A stretch of DNA of 64,000 bases from Phyllostachys edulis (GCA_036346405.1 CM070548.1:58526611-58590610), one strand, 5' to 3'; counted from the stretch's first letter, positions 12,480 to 24,589 are shown. A program made the numbers and translations. Notes: generated by a model not told the origin, from the sequence alone.

Positions 12480-12705
12480 AATCTTGAGGGACCTTTAGTC
12501 CCAAGCGGTATACTAACCGGGACTAAAGACCTTTAGTCCCAAGCGTGTCTGGACCGGGACTAAAGGTCTGACCTTTAGTCCCGGTGGTGCCATGGCAGGG
12601 ACTAAAGGTTTTATGTGGGACATATTTTCGAGAGAACCTTTAGTCTCGGTGTGTGACCTTTAGTCCCAAGCGTGTCTGGACCGGGACTAAAGGTCCCCAC
12701 TATTC
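12480..12705. repeat. Internal CACTA-subterminal-like inverted repeat array
   Basis: Five or more units of CCTTTAGTCCCAAGCG and CCGGGACTAAAGG in alternating orientation, forming stacked hairpins. The same motif family lines the two ends of the element, but this array lies 4.8 kb from the nearest end, between the TNP2 gene and the GC-rich leader of the other gene. Confidence 0.8.
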
Positions 12706-13092
12706 GATTCCCGCCACGTTTTTCACAGATTTGGGTTTTGTATTAAGTTTATTTGTATAAATATGCTAATTCTTGTTAAATGCATAGTAAATTAAATACT
12801 AGGCATAAATTTTTTAAAAATAATAGTTGCATTTCCTTTTATCTTATTGACATTTCAAACGACTTTTATAGTGACCACATGTGTCCTTTTATCGAATAGG
12901 AATTTCATTTGAAGCGATAAAAACAAGAAAAATATGATAGAAACATCTGAAGTTACAATTATTACATAAAATCTCTAATACACACTATTTATTAAACATC
13001 ACTATATATCAAGCGGGCACAATGGTGAACTTCTTCTTGACGTATGACCCTTGGTTATGATCATCTTAGTAACCATGGAGTGTCCTCGGCAT

Positions 13093-16000
13093 TTAGCGAG
13101 ATGCTTGGGTCTTTGGTCTGCTTGAAGGGCGGGATTCGGTCATCCCTTTCATAATCTTGACTTGTCGACTTGTCCTCAATTCCCACGATGTTTCTTTTCC
13201 TGAAAGAACTATGTGGCGTTTTGGCTCATTGGTTGATTTGTCGTCGTTTTTCCCTCTCTTGGGTTTTGTAGACATGTCTTTCACATAGAACACCGATTCA
13301 CATCGCCAGAAGCGACGAATGGTTCGTCTTTGTACCCAATATTGTTGAGGTCCACCGTTGTCATTCCATACTCCTTGTCATTTGTTACCCCGCCTCCCAT
13401 CATCTTCACCCATTGGCTTTGGAACAAAGGGACTTTAAAATTAGGTGCGTAGTCTAGTTCCCAAATCTCCTCTATCGGCCATAATATGTTTGCCTCTTTC
13501 CATTTGGGTGCATGGCATCTCTGCGACACCACTGCTTTTGGTTCGTGCTCCTTTTATCTTGGGCTACGATGTAAAATGTATTTCCATTTATCTCGTACCC
13601 TTTATGCGTGAGGATGTGCCACGATGGTTGCCTAGCCAACAAATCTGATTGCTCATCAATATTGTCATCACCCTGACATTCTTTTCGCAACCAACCGCTG
13701 AAAGTTTCCATGTGATGACGCCTAATCCAAGCTTCATTCTTCCCTGGAAACTGGGATCGTAGGAACTCCTTGTGTACCTCGACATACGGCTCCACCACGG
13801 AGGAGTTTTGAAGAAACTGTGTAGTGCGCTTTATTGAAATAATCGTCCCCCGTACCGATATATGTTTTCTTCCCTAGTGTTCCCTTTCCACTAAGTCTCC
13901 CCTCGTGTCGCGATTCAGGAACACCAATCGGGTCAAGGTCGGGAATGAAGTCAACACAGAACTCAATGACCTCCTCTGTCCCGTAGCCCTTGGCGATGCT
14001 TCCTTCGGCCGAGCACGCTGGTGAACATATTTCTTGAGACTCCATGAACCTCTCAAAGGGAACATGTTGTGTAGGAACACAGGGCCGAGAATATTAATCT
14101 CCTTGACCGGGTGAACTAGGAGGTGTGTCATGATATTAAAGAAGGATGGAGGAACACCAACTCAAAGTGACAAGACATTGAACCACATCATTCTCAGAGA
14201 GTAGCTAGTTCCATTGGATTGATTGCCTTCGAGAAATTGCATTGAGGAATGCACATAGCTTCACGGTGGCAGGACGTACATGTGGAGGTAGAATTCCTCT
14301 TAAAGCAACCTAAGCAATTGCGTCATAAGCACGTGGCGATCATGGGACTTTAAGTGTAGGAATTTCTTCTCGGCACATTTATTATCGCTTTATATTGGAG
14401 GAGAATCCAGATGGGACCTTGATCTTTGTTTAGGCATTCAAACATGCTTTCCTTCTCTTCTTTGCTAAGAGTGAAGCTAGCGGTCTTAAGTAATGGCGTC
14501 CATCGTCATCTTCTCTGGATCTGAGTTGTCTCGTTCTTTCATGCGCCGCAAGTCCCGCTGCGTGCTTCGAGTGAATCCTTAGACTTTCCATACACATCCA
14601 TGAATCCTAGCGAGTTCATACAAAGATTCTTTGTCGGTGCATCACGTCGATCGCGTTGCGGACCTCTAGGACTTGCCAATAGGGTAGCTCCCAAAATATG
14701 GACTTCTTCTTCCACATGGGTGCGTGTCCTTAGCATCTTCGAACAGGTTATTTGCCTTGTCCCTTTCCAAAGACTACTTGCACATCCTTGACCATATCAA
14801 GTACATCCTCCCGCCGTTATGCGAGGCTTGGTTCGGTGTTACGCCTTACCGTTAAAATGCTTGCCTTTCTTTCTTAGTTGGTGATTCATAGGAAGAAAAC
14901 GCGATGGCCAAGGTACACGACCTTTCGACATTTTTCAAATATATCTTGTCAATGTCATCAAAACATTGTGTGCATGCATTGTATCCCTTGTTTGTCCATC
15001 TCCGAAGATTACTTAGAGCAGGCCAATCATTGATTATTACGAACAACAATGCTCGCAGTCGAAGTGTTCTGTTTGTACTCATCCCACACACGTACACCGG
15101 TTTGCTCCATAAAAGCAGAGTTCCTCAACTAATGGCCTCGGTGAACATCGATGTCGTTGCCGGGTTGCCTCGGGCCTTGGATGAGCACCGCATCATAATG
15201 AACTTCCGCTTCATGCATAACCATGGAGGAAGGTTGTAGATACATAGAGTAATGTGCCAAGTGCTATGACTAGTGCTCGTCCCCAAAAGGATTCATACCA
15301 TCCGTGCATTTAAAGCGAACCTTAGGTTTCTTCGTCATCTGCAAACTCCGGAATTCTCATCTATTGCTCTCCACTTGGGACCCATCGCCAGGTGTCTCAA
15401 CATGTTGTCTACCTTACGGTCTTCTTTGTGCCATCGCGACAACTTTGCATGGTCCTTGTTTATGAGCAGACGTTTGGCGTGGTATTATAGGAGCATACCA
15501 CATAACCTTGGCGAGGATTTTCTTCCCGGGGCGTTCTTCGCCCTCAACATCGCCAGGTCATCTCGCCGATCTTATACCACGGCGCTTTGCATACGGGGCA
15601 TTCATCCAAATTCTCGTAGTCCTTGCCACGATCTACAGATGCGATCATTAGGACATGCATGTATCTTCCGGATTTCTAATCCCAAAGGGCGACGACTGTT
15701 TTGCTTCGTGCGTAGTGGCGGGCAATTCGTTAGGCTTCTAAGCATCTTTTTGGATCTTGATAATTGCCCAAATGCCTTGTCGGATACACCATTCATGCCT
15801 TCCATTGTAGCAACTCGATGTTGTACCCAACTTTTTTGCCCATCTTCTACGGACGGGTATAGTAATTTCTTGTGATCCTCTAGCATGCGGTCAAACTTAG
15901 CCTTCTCCTTTTCACTTTCGCAATCTCTTTGTGCATCACGAATGACATCACCAAGAGCATCATCTTGGCGAGTGTGTCTTACGCCTTTGCCTCTTCTTGA

Positions 16001-16335
16001 CCGCCCATTGCGGTATCATCGAAGTCACCGTATTGAGCAATAATGTCGTTAGGGTCCAATTGTTCTTCTTCACCTTCTTCCATTATAACCTGGTTTCTCC
16101 GTGCTTGGTCCAACAAATATAGTTTGGCATGAAACCCGACTTCAACAAGTGTGAGTGAAGACTCCTTGAGCGAATATTCCTTCAAATTCTTACAGGGCAC
16201 ATGGACAAAGACATGAAACCATCCCGCTTGTTTGCCTCGGCCACTCTTAAGAAATAATGCACGCCATCAATGAACTCTTTGGGCGGCGATCGGCATTGTA
16301 CATCCAATGGCGTGTCATCGTCTGCATTATATGAC
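13093..16335 (-). pseudogene. CACTA TNP2-type transposase, frameshifted
   Basis: Transposase of En/Spm-class elements; it cuts element ends in the nucleus. Read right to left: a transposase-associated N-terminal domain with EFIDGVHYFLRVAEANKRDG and HSHLLKSGFMPNYICWTKHG (16335-16090); then MLEDHKKLLYPSVEDGQKSW and IHACPNDR (15886-15620); the TNP2 core with RALLFVIINDWPALSNL and NKGYNACTQC (15097-14860); a DUF4218-type block LLVHPVKEINILGPVFLHNM and YGTEEVIEFCVDFIPDLDP (14131-13880); and a DUF4216-type block with GNTFYIVAQDKRS and IWELDYAPNFKVPLFQSQW (13640-13390). Domain order and total length fit the family. The frame changes every 200-300 bases by one- or two-base losses, for example in the DUF4218 block near 14050. 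Either decay or consensus errors could explain this. Confidence 0.88.
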
Positions 16336-16339
16336 ATAT

Positions 16340-17394
16340 CACATAATTAAATTTCAAGTTTCAAATTTTTCCCGGATAGTACACATGATAGAGAGCTACC
16401 CAAAATTTTTAGAATTTTTGAAATTAAGATGAATTTATTTTGAATTTTCAAAGAATCAGCACTATTTGACGTTTGCACTAGGAGCTTCGCCTTGCGGCTA
16501 ATTGGAGTGTCCTGGCATGACAGCGGCGTTCTCCTCTGTGATTTAACGCAAAACAGTAAGCTTAAGGAGAAGGGACATCAAGTTAAATGATAATTAATAA
16601 TTAACTAAATTGCCCAAAGTCATTAAGGGTGAATGACCCTAGGTCAACAATCAATCCAAAAGGCAAACAATAACTAAGTGATTAAGCTAATTAAGAGATT
16701 AACTAATTACTTAATAATTAAATATTAAACTTATTTATTAAAACAAAATTAATATTTATTATTTTTACCCAAGAGGTTGGATCTGATAAGATAAGACTTA
16801 TCTCATCAAACACCCTCAAAGCTTAACCTAACTAACACATGTAAAAGTCATTTTTCATTTATTTAAATAATTATTAAATAAGGTGAAAAATAAAAGTCTT
16901 CAGATTGATCCCAAAATTTTTGTACAGATAGTTCATAGCCTAATTAGATGGCAAAACAATTTTCAGAATTTTTGGATCATTAATTTAGCCTACAAAATTC
17001 ATGGAATAATAATTAAATAAATAAGCATAAAATAGGTATAAATTCAACTTTGTCCAAATAGTCTTAAAATTTTTATATGGACTGTTCACAGTGTAACTTA
17101 GTGGAAAAACAAATTTCATGATTTTTGGAAATTTATTGTGGCCTACAAAAATCATGAAAGTTCCATTTATGAATTAATTGGCAATTTTATAACATATAAA
17201 AATTATTCAAATTTCACATTTCATATTTTTCATAATGGACGGCAGGGGTTAGCATCAGAGCTTACATGAACACGCCGGTGAATACGGTTGAGTGAATGAG
17301 CAGCTCGGCATGGTGGTGGCAATGGCAATGGCGTGTCCCGGCGGCAGCGGCGTTCCGGCTCTGTGATTTAACGCCAAGCAGAGTTTAAATAGAA
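16340..17394. other. AT-rich CACTA 5' region of TNP2; no gene
   Basis: No coding frame of note. A piece near 16515-16560 (CTCTGTGATTTAACGC) recurs at 17360-17375, so part of this region is a local duplication or an insertion between two copies. This is the likely promoter side of the TNP2 gene. Confidence 0.5.
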
Positions 17395-17640
17395 GGACAT
17401 TTAGTCGGTTGGTGTTACCAACCGACTAAATCCAACCTTAGTCCAGGTTGGTACTACAATCCGGGACTAAAGATTTAGTCCCGGATTGTAGTACCAACCG
17501 ACTAAAGGTTGACATTTAGTCGGTTGGTAACACCAACCGACTAAATGTCCTCTACAAAAAGCTCGCCACCGAGTTGGGCGGGGGCGTTTAGTCGGTTGGT
17601 GTTACCAACCGGGACTAAAGATCTTTGGTCGGGGACGCAA
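17395..17640. repeat. CACTA right subterminal array with 156-base palindrome
   Basis: 17395-17550 is a near-perfect palindrome: the outer arm GGACATTTAGTCGGTTGG is mirrored exactly at the other end, and inner units (ACTACAATCCGGGACTAAA and its complement) also pair. A further unit follows at 17586-17625. The palindrome is the mirror of the binding-site array at the left end and would fold into a long hairpin if transcribed. Confidence 0.85.
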
Positions 17641-17673
17641 TTTTCTCCGAGACTATTGCCCATTTGGCAGTTC

Positions 17674-17699
17674 GACCAAAGGTCTGTTCTGTAGTAGTG
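17674..17699 (-). repeat. CACTA right terminal inverted repeat
   Basis: Complement of the left end over 26 bases; ends CTGTTCTGTAGTAGTG and is followed by the target duplication AGA at 17700-17702. Confidence 0.95.
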
Positions 17700-18233
17700 A
17701 GAGCTATGAGGAGAGAAGTCTACCCATTTAAAAAAACGTTGTACACAAGATCAAAATATCTCGCATACGACGTATCAAAAGAAAATACACCATACAAATT
17801 GAGAAACAATACAACGTTCTACTCGATCAAGACTTTTAATCTGGTGAAACGACTCGAGATACCTGAGAATGAGCCTTGGATATCTTAAGCTATAATGTTG
17901 GGTTGACAAAAGCGATCTTCGGTAATTCTTGTCATTTGTCCTTAGATGGTGGAGATGATGATACTTTCCTTGATGGCTCCATGTCTTGTAGTCTTGAGCG
18001 TATGGGTTAATAATCGTCTTGACCATCTATAGAAACTTTCAAGGAAAAGAGGATCCATTTAACCTTATAAAATGGTGAAAGAAGAATTAGGTAAGAAAGA
18101 ATTGCTATGAAGAAGTTAAAGATAGACAGATGACCGGATAAGGAGAGAACAAATTATTTTTCTTGTTATATAAAATAAGTTTTGAAGTTTTCAACTAACG
18201 GCCATTCTAACTAGGTCACGACCTCGATCGATA
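17700..18233. other. Interior of long-LTR element, right part; no gene
   Basis: About 530 bases between the CACTA insertion and the primer site. An 87-codon frame that starts inside the CACTA end crosses into it, but it has no recognisable domain. I see no gag similarity. Confidence 0.55.
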
Positions 18234-18247
18234 TGGCTCGATACCAC
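18234..18247 (-). other. Primer-binding site (tRNA-Met type) of the long-LTR element
   Basis: TGGCTCGATACCAC, two bases left of the right LTR. On the minus strand this is the initiator tRNA-Met site TGGTATCAGAGCC with bases missing in the middle. The same site at 25820 and 63434 is complete (GGCTCTGATACCA), so CTG has become CG here. Confidence 0.75.
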
Positions 18248-18249
18248 TT

Positions 18250-21200
18250 TGTAAGACCCGGGATTAACACTCCCAAATACTCGTGTATTTACGAACTAGT
18301 CCCATGATCGTTAGCTAGTCCACACGAGAAACAAATATGGTAACAAAATCATATCACAACTTTATTAATAAATAACAACGAGTTGATTACAAAGGAGGCT
18401 TCTGAGCCAACAATAAAATAAACACAATGAAGACGAAGAGGTAGTAGAGTCGATTAATCGCCACGAGTAATCGATTTGAAAGCGGCCTAGTCGTCGAGAT
18501 CCACACCGATGACAAAGTCCTTCTCCTCTGAAATTATTTGCATTAAGCAAGAATGAGCACAACTACCGTGCTCGCAAGTTACACCCGTCAAGTAACAGAA
18601 TGACATGCATATATGGATATCTCAAAGGAAAGCTTAATATGGTTGAATTTGCATAAAAGCGAGATTTTACGTAAATACTTGTACTAAGTTTCAAAGCAGT
18701 TATTCTATAACTAAAATTCATTTTATAAATCAATTTTATAGTCAGATAACATTCACACATGAATGGTGAAGGATACCCTCCTATCACATGGCTTCCCGCC
18801 CAATTCCCATTTAAATAAACCAGTTGATAAAGTCTTTTGAAATCAAAATCCAAGTCTAACTTTGAGTGGCTTTACTAGCATGTCCATGACCGCGGACGCG
18901 GCTATTCGAATAGTTTTACACTCTGCAGAGGTTGTACACTTTACCCACATGACACGAATTCTCTAGTTTGCTTGGCATCCGTCGATACCACCGCTCACTA
19001 CCTTAGGTAAGCGGTCTAGAAACACGTGCAAGGCCTTTACAATCGCCATTCCACATGATTTCCTCGCTAAGGTTTCGCCCCTTTGGAATAGAAATCCATG
19101 AGTTCCTAGCCCCTCTTGCGCCGGTGGGAACAATAGTCATAAAGACTTTGTCAAAAGAAATGGCCATGAAAGACCGCCCACGCATAAACAGGTCAACCGC
19201 GATGGAACTTTACAAATTAATTAGCGGTCCCTACCCATACTCGGGACATGTGGTTGCACGGTGAGGCATAGCCCATTATAGGCATAGCAAAGGAACGCTC
19301 GAGGCGGTCCTCAATTGACTTGGGCGACTTTCCACAAAACCCATGGGCCTCGATCATGGAAATGACTCGATCCCGTGCATTAACATGCACCATCCAAACA
19401 ACCATTTCGCCCAAGTACAAACCATAATTTTATTTATTTTTCTCAAATTCATTTACGACAAAACTTCCATGACAAACCAATGCCATAGATTCTTAAACAA
19501 TATTTGATTTTTGGCTGAAAGTTTCCCAAATCAAACATTTTGGGGTCTAAGCATTGCTAAGCATAATCTGTCTCAAAATGTTCTAGTTCATACTATTGTA
19601 TCAACTAGATTTTATCTAGGGTGAGGGTTAAATATCCAAGACTTGTCAAGAACGAGATCAGTATGTAATCCATCAGCATTGTGATAATCCAACCTTTAGC
19701 AATCCAAAATTCATTAGTCCAATCTACACCGTATAAGTCTATTTCCATGATCCAACTTCAATTGATCCAAATATTTAACTATACTCAAATTTTATAATCC
19801 GATATCTATCAATCCAATGATTATGTAATCCTATAATCAAATTTTAGATAATCGATATCCAATGACAATCTATTTCTAGAATCCAATATCAACAATTCAA
19901 GATTTGACTATAGTATCTATCTATCATCCAATCTTTATTAATCCAACATCAACAACAATCTACCTCTAAAATCCGGTATCCAATAATCATTTATTTCTAC
20001 AATACAACCATAATAATCATGTATTTCTAATAATCCAACATCATTCATTCCAATATCCAATAATCCAATGATAATCTATATCTATGATTGACATCTAATA
20101 TCCAACAATCATATAACTCTAATAATACCACAATCCGATCCTTAATAATAATCTATTTCCATAATCCAATACCAATAATCACCTATTTACGTAATCATTC
20201 ATTATTTATTAACAATTTTCCTCTATCTTCACACATCCATTCACAATCTTCTTTTATTATCCAAACTCCAAAATATATATGCATTCGATAATAGTCTCCA
20301 TACCACCTCTCTTGACAATAATTGGACATACAAAGGCATTGGGAATAACTATAAAGCTTAAAACAGAATTTAAATTCTTGAATATAAATAAGCATGCAAT
20401 AATAATTTTAAAACAGAAATTAAATAATTTAAATAATGGGTGCAAATATGATCAAGAATGTAACTTGCCTTGCTTAATGGATTATTCTCAAGCGGCGTTG
20501 AAATCCGATTAAATCAAAGTCGTTAAAATCTATCTGCCAGAAGCGATCCGAATTCAAATAAAATCCAAATAAAAATCCAAAAATTACAAAATAAATACTG
20601 AAAGTAGATAATGAATTTAGGAGAAAGAACCGTTGGATTTGGAGTTCGTATGACAACGAACGAAATTGTAGAAGTTTAAATAAAAAAAATAAAAAAAAAC
20701 AAAATGTATGTGCTTGCATGGCACTGTAGCTTACCATGCAACGTGAATAGTAACCAAGTGCATGGAGAAATGGCGGCCAGGCGAGAGGAAAGGGGTGGCG
20801 GCGTGAAGCACAAAATGGAATCCAGAACTAGACGGACCCAATGGTGGTGGTCGCGTCATCGGCGAGGTCCTGTCTTTGCGCGCGCAAAAATAGTGTCGAT
20901 GAATAGTAGTACCGATGAGCCGGGGTGTTTGAGGAAAAGGAAGGAGCACCACGTAGAGCGTTGCGAGTGAAAGCTAACGGCGTGGGCGGTGTCATCGGGG
21001 AATCAACGACGCACCTAAACGCATTTATAGAATGTGGTTGGGCATTTGCGGAAAATTTTTCTTTGGTGGTGAGATTGAGGGCGAATTCTAAGGATATGTA
21101 GAGGAAGCCGAGGGGCACGCTGCGACATAGTCGGCTCGGGAAATGAGTGACCGAGGAGAGAGAACAGAGGAGAGATATGTTAGAAATGCACGGTTCACTT

Positions 21201-22870
21201 TCTTTCTTTACTACTACTTAGCAACAAGCAAAAAAAAAATGGCTATCTTTGCCATCTTTGAGCCGAACAAGATCGATAAGAAGCCTAAAGAAGAAGAAAC
21301 TCAAAGTAAGGTCTAGATATTAGAGCACCTTTGTTGCTTGCCATGCAACGAAACAGAAAGCAGGCTTTGGCAAAAGCACGCCCATGCTTGCATGGAGGTA
21401 GGAGTTAGATGGATGGATGCTTGAGTTGGGTTTTGCCGGTTTGGGATGGGAGCGAGAATGGAGAAAGCGACAAGGAAGGATTACGGTGGGGAAGAATGAG
21501 CTCACGACCTCTTGAAGAAGAGAGCCGCCGATGGTTTCTACAACTTGGAGAGAGTGCAAGGGATCAAAGAAGGGATGGCATGCCCTTATATAGCTGGCCC
21601 GAGCCGCAACGTCGTAGGCAAAGGGTTCTGAGCGTCGGTTCGGTTGAAAAGCTGTTGGAAATTAATCTTGACTTAGTATTTGCATTTAGTTGTATGGAAG
21701 GAGTAGTGGACCTGTGGGCACGTGTGGATCAGATCTGCATGCGTAATTAGTTTGTTGAGTAGTTAGTTTTGCATGCACTGGGCGTGGAGTGCATGGCGCC
21801 GAGTGTGTGATTTATGTATATTTAAGACCATGTATTGAGTCTTTAGTTCATTAGTGGAAGAACAATGTAGTTGATAAATGGCGGTGGGTGTGTGTCCACA
21901 AGTATGTGTTGTCTGTGTTTGAGTGGGCTCTCGTGCTTCAAATGAAATGTAATTAAAGGCTTTGAATGAGAAGAAATGAGAGAAGAGAGAAACGGCTGCC
22001 ATTAATGGCTTGAAGCTCAACAGATTAATTTGCCTGACAAAGCGAGGAAAGGAAAGGGAGAAAAAAGGAAGGGTAGCGGTGGAGTGGGACCAGGGGTGGC
22101 CTATGCATGGCGATGATATCGAGTTAGCGACCCACAGTGGTTCGCCATGGAAGGCGATGGTGGCCACCATGCCTTCGGTTAGAGAAAGAACACGCAGGAA
22201 ATGAAGTCCACGGGAGGAAGAAGATGAATGGAGAAGAGAGAATTAAATAGGTATGAATAGATGAGTGGGAGTTATATAGTCAAATGAAGCCAAAAGTTCT
22301 CACGTTGGTGCATGGAAACTTTGGAGTTAAGGAGGTTTGCATGAAGCACAAATGAGATGGGTGACCTTGGCGCCGCTTGGAAAAATTAATAAATTTTTTT
22401 CTCGAAATTACTGTTCATCAGTTACTATTCAAAGTGAATGCTTGGACCAGTCCGATCAGAATTTTTATTTTTATTTTTTATTTTCGAAATAAGAATTAAG
22501 CATTAAATCAAATATTTTTGGAACATAGCAAATAGAGTCCAAAAATTCTAGAAAAATTCACAAAATTCCTAGAATTATTTTGGACTTAATAAAAATAATT
22601 CCAACTTAAATGGTAATAGTTTTTGCACATAATTTATTTTGGCTTTAAAATATTTAGGAAAAAGCTTTTAAAATTCCGAAAATTCATAAATTAAATAAAA
22701 TTTTATTTTTCAACCTTAACTCAAATAAACTTCAAAAACTTTAATAGATTTTACTTTTGACTTTTAAAACTTCAGAAATAAAGAAATCAAACTCTTTCAA
22801 ATTTCAGAAAATCCAATAAAATAATAACTTTATTCACTTTTATTTTAGTAATGAACTTTGAAACATTACA
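18250..22870 (-). repeat. Right (5') LTR of the long-LTR element
   Basis: 4621 bases, begins TGTAAGACCCGGGATT and ends CATTACA, followed by the target duplication CTAGA at 22871-22875. It is the second copy of 1375-6025. As the 5' LTR of a minus-strand element it would hold the promoter. No gene is seen; frames such as 20704-20970 and 22010-22204 lie in GA-rich sequence and match nothing known to me. Confidence 0.92.
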
Positions 22871-22875
22871 CTAGA

Positions 22876-24589
22876 TCGATGACAAACTCGATGTCACGGT
22901 CCAGTGGCATCCCTGACAATTCATCTGGAAACACATCTGGATATTCTCTGACAATAGGCACATCTTCCAAAGCAATAGTCTTCAATTTATTAGATAACAG
23001 ATGTCCATCACGCACTGAGGTGGCTAGAAACTCCACCTTCTTTCCATTGGTATCCTGGATTGTTATGGCTCTTTGGCCACAATCTAGCACAGCTTTGTGT
23101 TTAGATAGCCAATCCATACCAAGAATGACATCTAAGGTCTGGGTGTCTAACACTATAAGGTTGGCTAGAAACTCAACTCCAGCTATGAGTAACTTAGCGC
23201 CTAAATATCCCACTCTAGAGCTTAACTCTGCTCCAAACGATTGGACTAACAGAGTATGCTTAAGATGCATGGCTTTCAAATTGTTCTTGGTTGGAAAAAC
23301 GCTAGAAACAAATGAATACGAAGCTCCAGAATCAAGCAAAACTGATGTAGGTACTGAGTTAACCAGAAACTTACCCAGTACGACGTCAGGTGCTTCTTAG
23401 GCTCCTTCCAGAGTGATGTGGTTGACACGGCCTCTGACCACCGACTGCAGTGCTACTCCGGATTGACCGGCAACTTGAGAGGTTCCTTGGTTGATGCTTG
23501 GTGCTAGCGTCTTGACCGGTGTAGCTCCAAGGTTGAAGTGTACTGGAGTCACTGTCCCCTTCTGAGGACAATGGTTGGTGAAGTGTCCTAGCTGATGGCA
23601 GGTATAACAAACTCTAGCTCCATTCTGCTAATTGCCCCTGGGATTGGGGTTGACAGACACAGGGTTGTGGAAGTTCTGAGTAGTTGGACGAGGTGTTGAG
23701 GTTGGTGCAGGCATCTTGAAAGAGTTTTGTGACAGAAAATGAGTGAGCTGTTGGGGAACTATTCTCGCTTTCTGTTGAGCTTATGATTCCCTTGCTGAGC
23801 CATTTTGCGCTTATGGTTTTCCTCCAACTCTTTGCGCTTATTCTCAAGAATTAAAGCTTTATTAACTAGTTCTTGGAAATCTAGAAAGGTATGGGCGATC
23901 AAACTGACTTGCAATCCAGTATTTAATCCCTTCATAAAACGACTCTGACGAGCCTTATCAGTGGCAACATCTTCCACGGTATAGCGGGCAAGCTGAGAGA
24001 ATTTGTTGAGGTAGTCGGTCACTGACATGCCTCCTTACTTGAGGGCACAAAATTCATCCTTATTTAGATCAATAATTCCTTCTGGCACATGATATTGGCG
24101 AAAAGGCGCTAAAAACTCTTCCTAAGAAATGTTTTGTGGTGTCTCATGCGTGACACAGAAGTTTTCCCACCATTCGGCAGCTATGCCTGCCATCTGATGG
24201 GTGGTATATAAAACCTTCTCATGATCGCTGCATTGGGTGATCAACAGCTTCCTTTCAATAACACAAAGCCAATCATAGGCTTCAACCAGTGAGACATGCC
24301 CAGAAAAGGTGGGTGGACGAGTTCTCATGAACTCCGCAAGCTTGGATGGTCCATGATGACTATGGTTGACTAGTGCTACGTTGTTGTTGTTGTTCTAATT
24401 ATTTTTTGTATTTTGCATCTGGTTCATCATCGTGTACATCATCCGTGTTTGAGCTGCCATGAACACTCCAAAATTTTGCAAATCAATTGGAGGTGCTTGT
24501 GGTGGGACTGCTCCTGCTGGTGTTTGCTCGTTCTCTTCTGACCCAGGGGTTCTAGATCCACTGGAAGCAACATGACGAGTCTGAACCAT
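22876..24589 (-). pseudogene. Ty3/gypsy gag and protease (5' part of split element)
   Basis: Structural protein and protease of the host gypsy element. Gag begins at 24589 with MVQTRHVASSGSRTPG. The capsid-type region follows with PPTFSGHVSLVEAYDWL and EKVLYTTHQMAGIAAEWWEN (24328-24122), then YLNKFSQLARYTVEDV and RFMKGLNTGL (24028-23759). A CCHC zinc knuckle CYTCHQLGHFTNHC lies at about 23568-23610. The aspartic protease MLDSGASYSFVS starts at 23339 and has a second conserved block DVILGMDWLSKH. The frame then enters the RT linker PDVFPDELSGMP and stops at the insertion 22870, continuing at 1374. Stops and frame changes separate the blocks, so it is not functional as read. Confidence 0.92.

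Larger units (their letters stand above)
6271..17699 (-). mobile_element. CACTA (En/Spm-type) transposon, 11.4 kb
   Basis: The ends are perfect inverted repeats over 26 bases, beginning CACTACTACAGAACAGACC at 6271 and its complement ending at 17699. The 3-base target duplication AGA is at 6268-6270 and 17700-17702. Subterminal arrays of CTTTAGTCCCGGTTGG-type inverted motifs follow at both ends, where the element's DNA-binding protein would dock. Two genes lie on the minus strand: a TNP2-type transposase (13093-16335) and a Transposase_24/Ulp1-type gene (7038-10560). Both are frameshifted in this copy. The intact ends and target duplication fit a fairly recent insertion; the broken genes suggest it could only move with help, unless the breaks are sequence errors. 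Confidence 0.95.
1375..22870 (-). mobile_element. Non-coding LTR element with 4.6-kb LTRs (LARD-like), insertion in gypsy pol
   Basis: Two direct repeats, 1375-6025 and 18250-22870, each begin TGTAAGACCCGGGATT and end CATTACA. The whole is flanked by CTAGA at 1370-1374 and 22871-22875, a 5-base target duplication as integrase makes. A tRNA-Met type primer site lies just inside the right LTR and a purine tract (on the minus strand) just inside the left one, so the element points to the minus strand. Apart from the CACTA inserted at 6271, the interior is only about 0.8 kb (6026-6270 and 17700-18249) and holds no gag or pol. This fits the LARD class (large retrotransposon derivatives): long LTRs, no proteins, moved by enzymes of a relative. 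The pol reading frame of the interrupted gypsy element continues exactly across the insertion once one target copy is discounted, which confirms the borders. Confidence 0.92.

Noticed and set aside
15273..15875. 200-codon plus-strand frame
   Set aside because: Antisense to the TNP2 transposase, whose residues are recognisable on the minus strand.
22858..23400. 180-codon plus-strand frame
   Set aside because: Antisense to the gypsy protease, which is clear on the minus strand.
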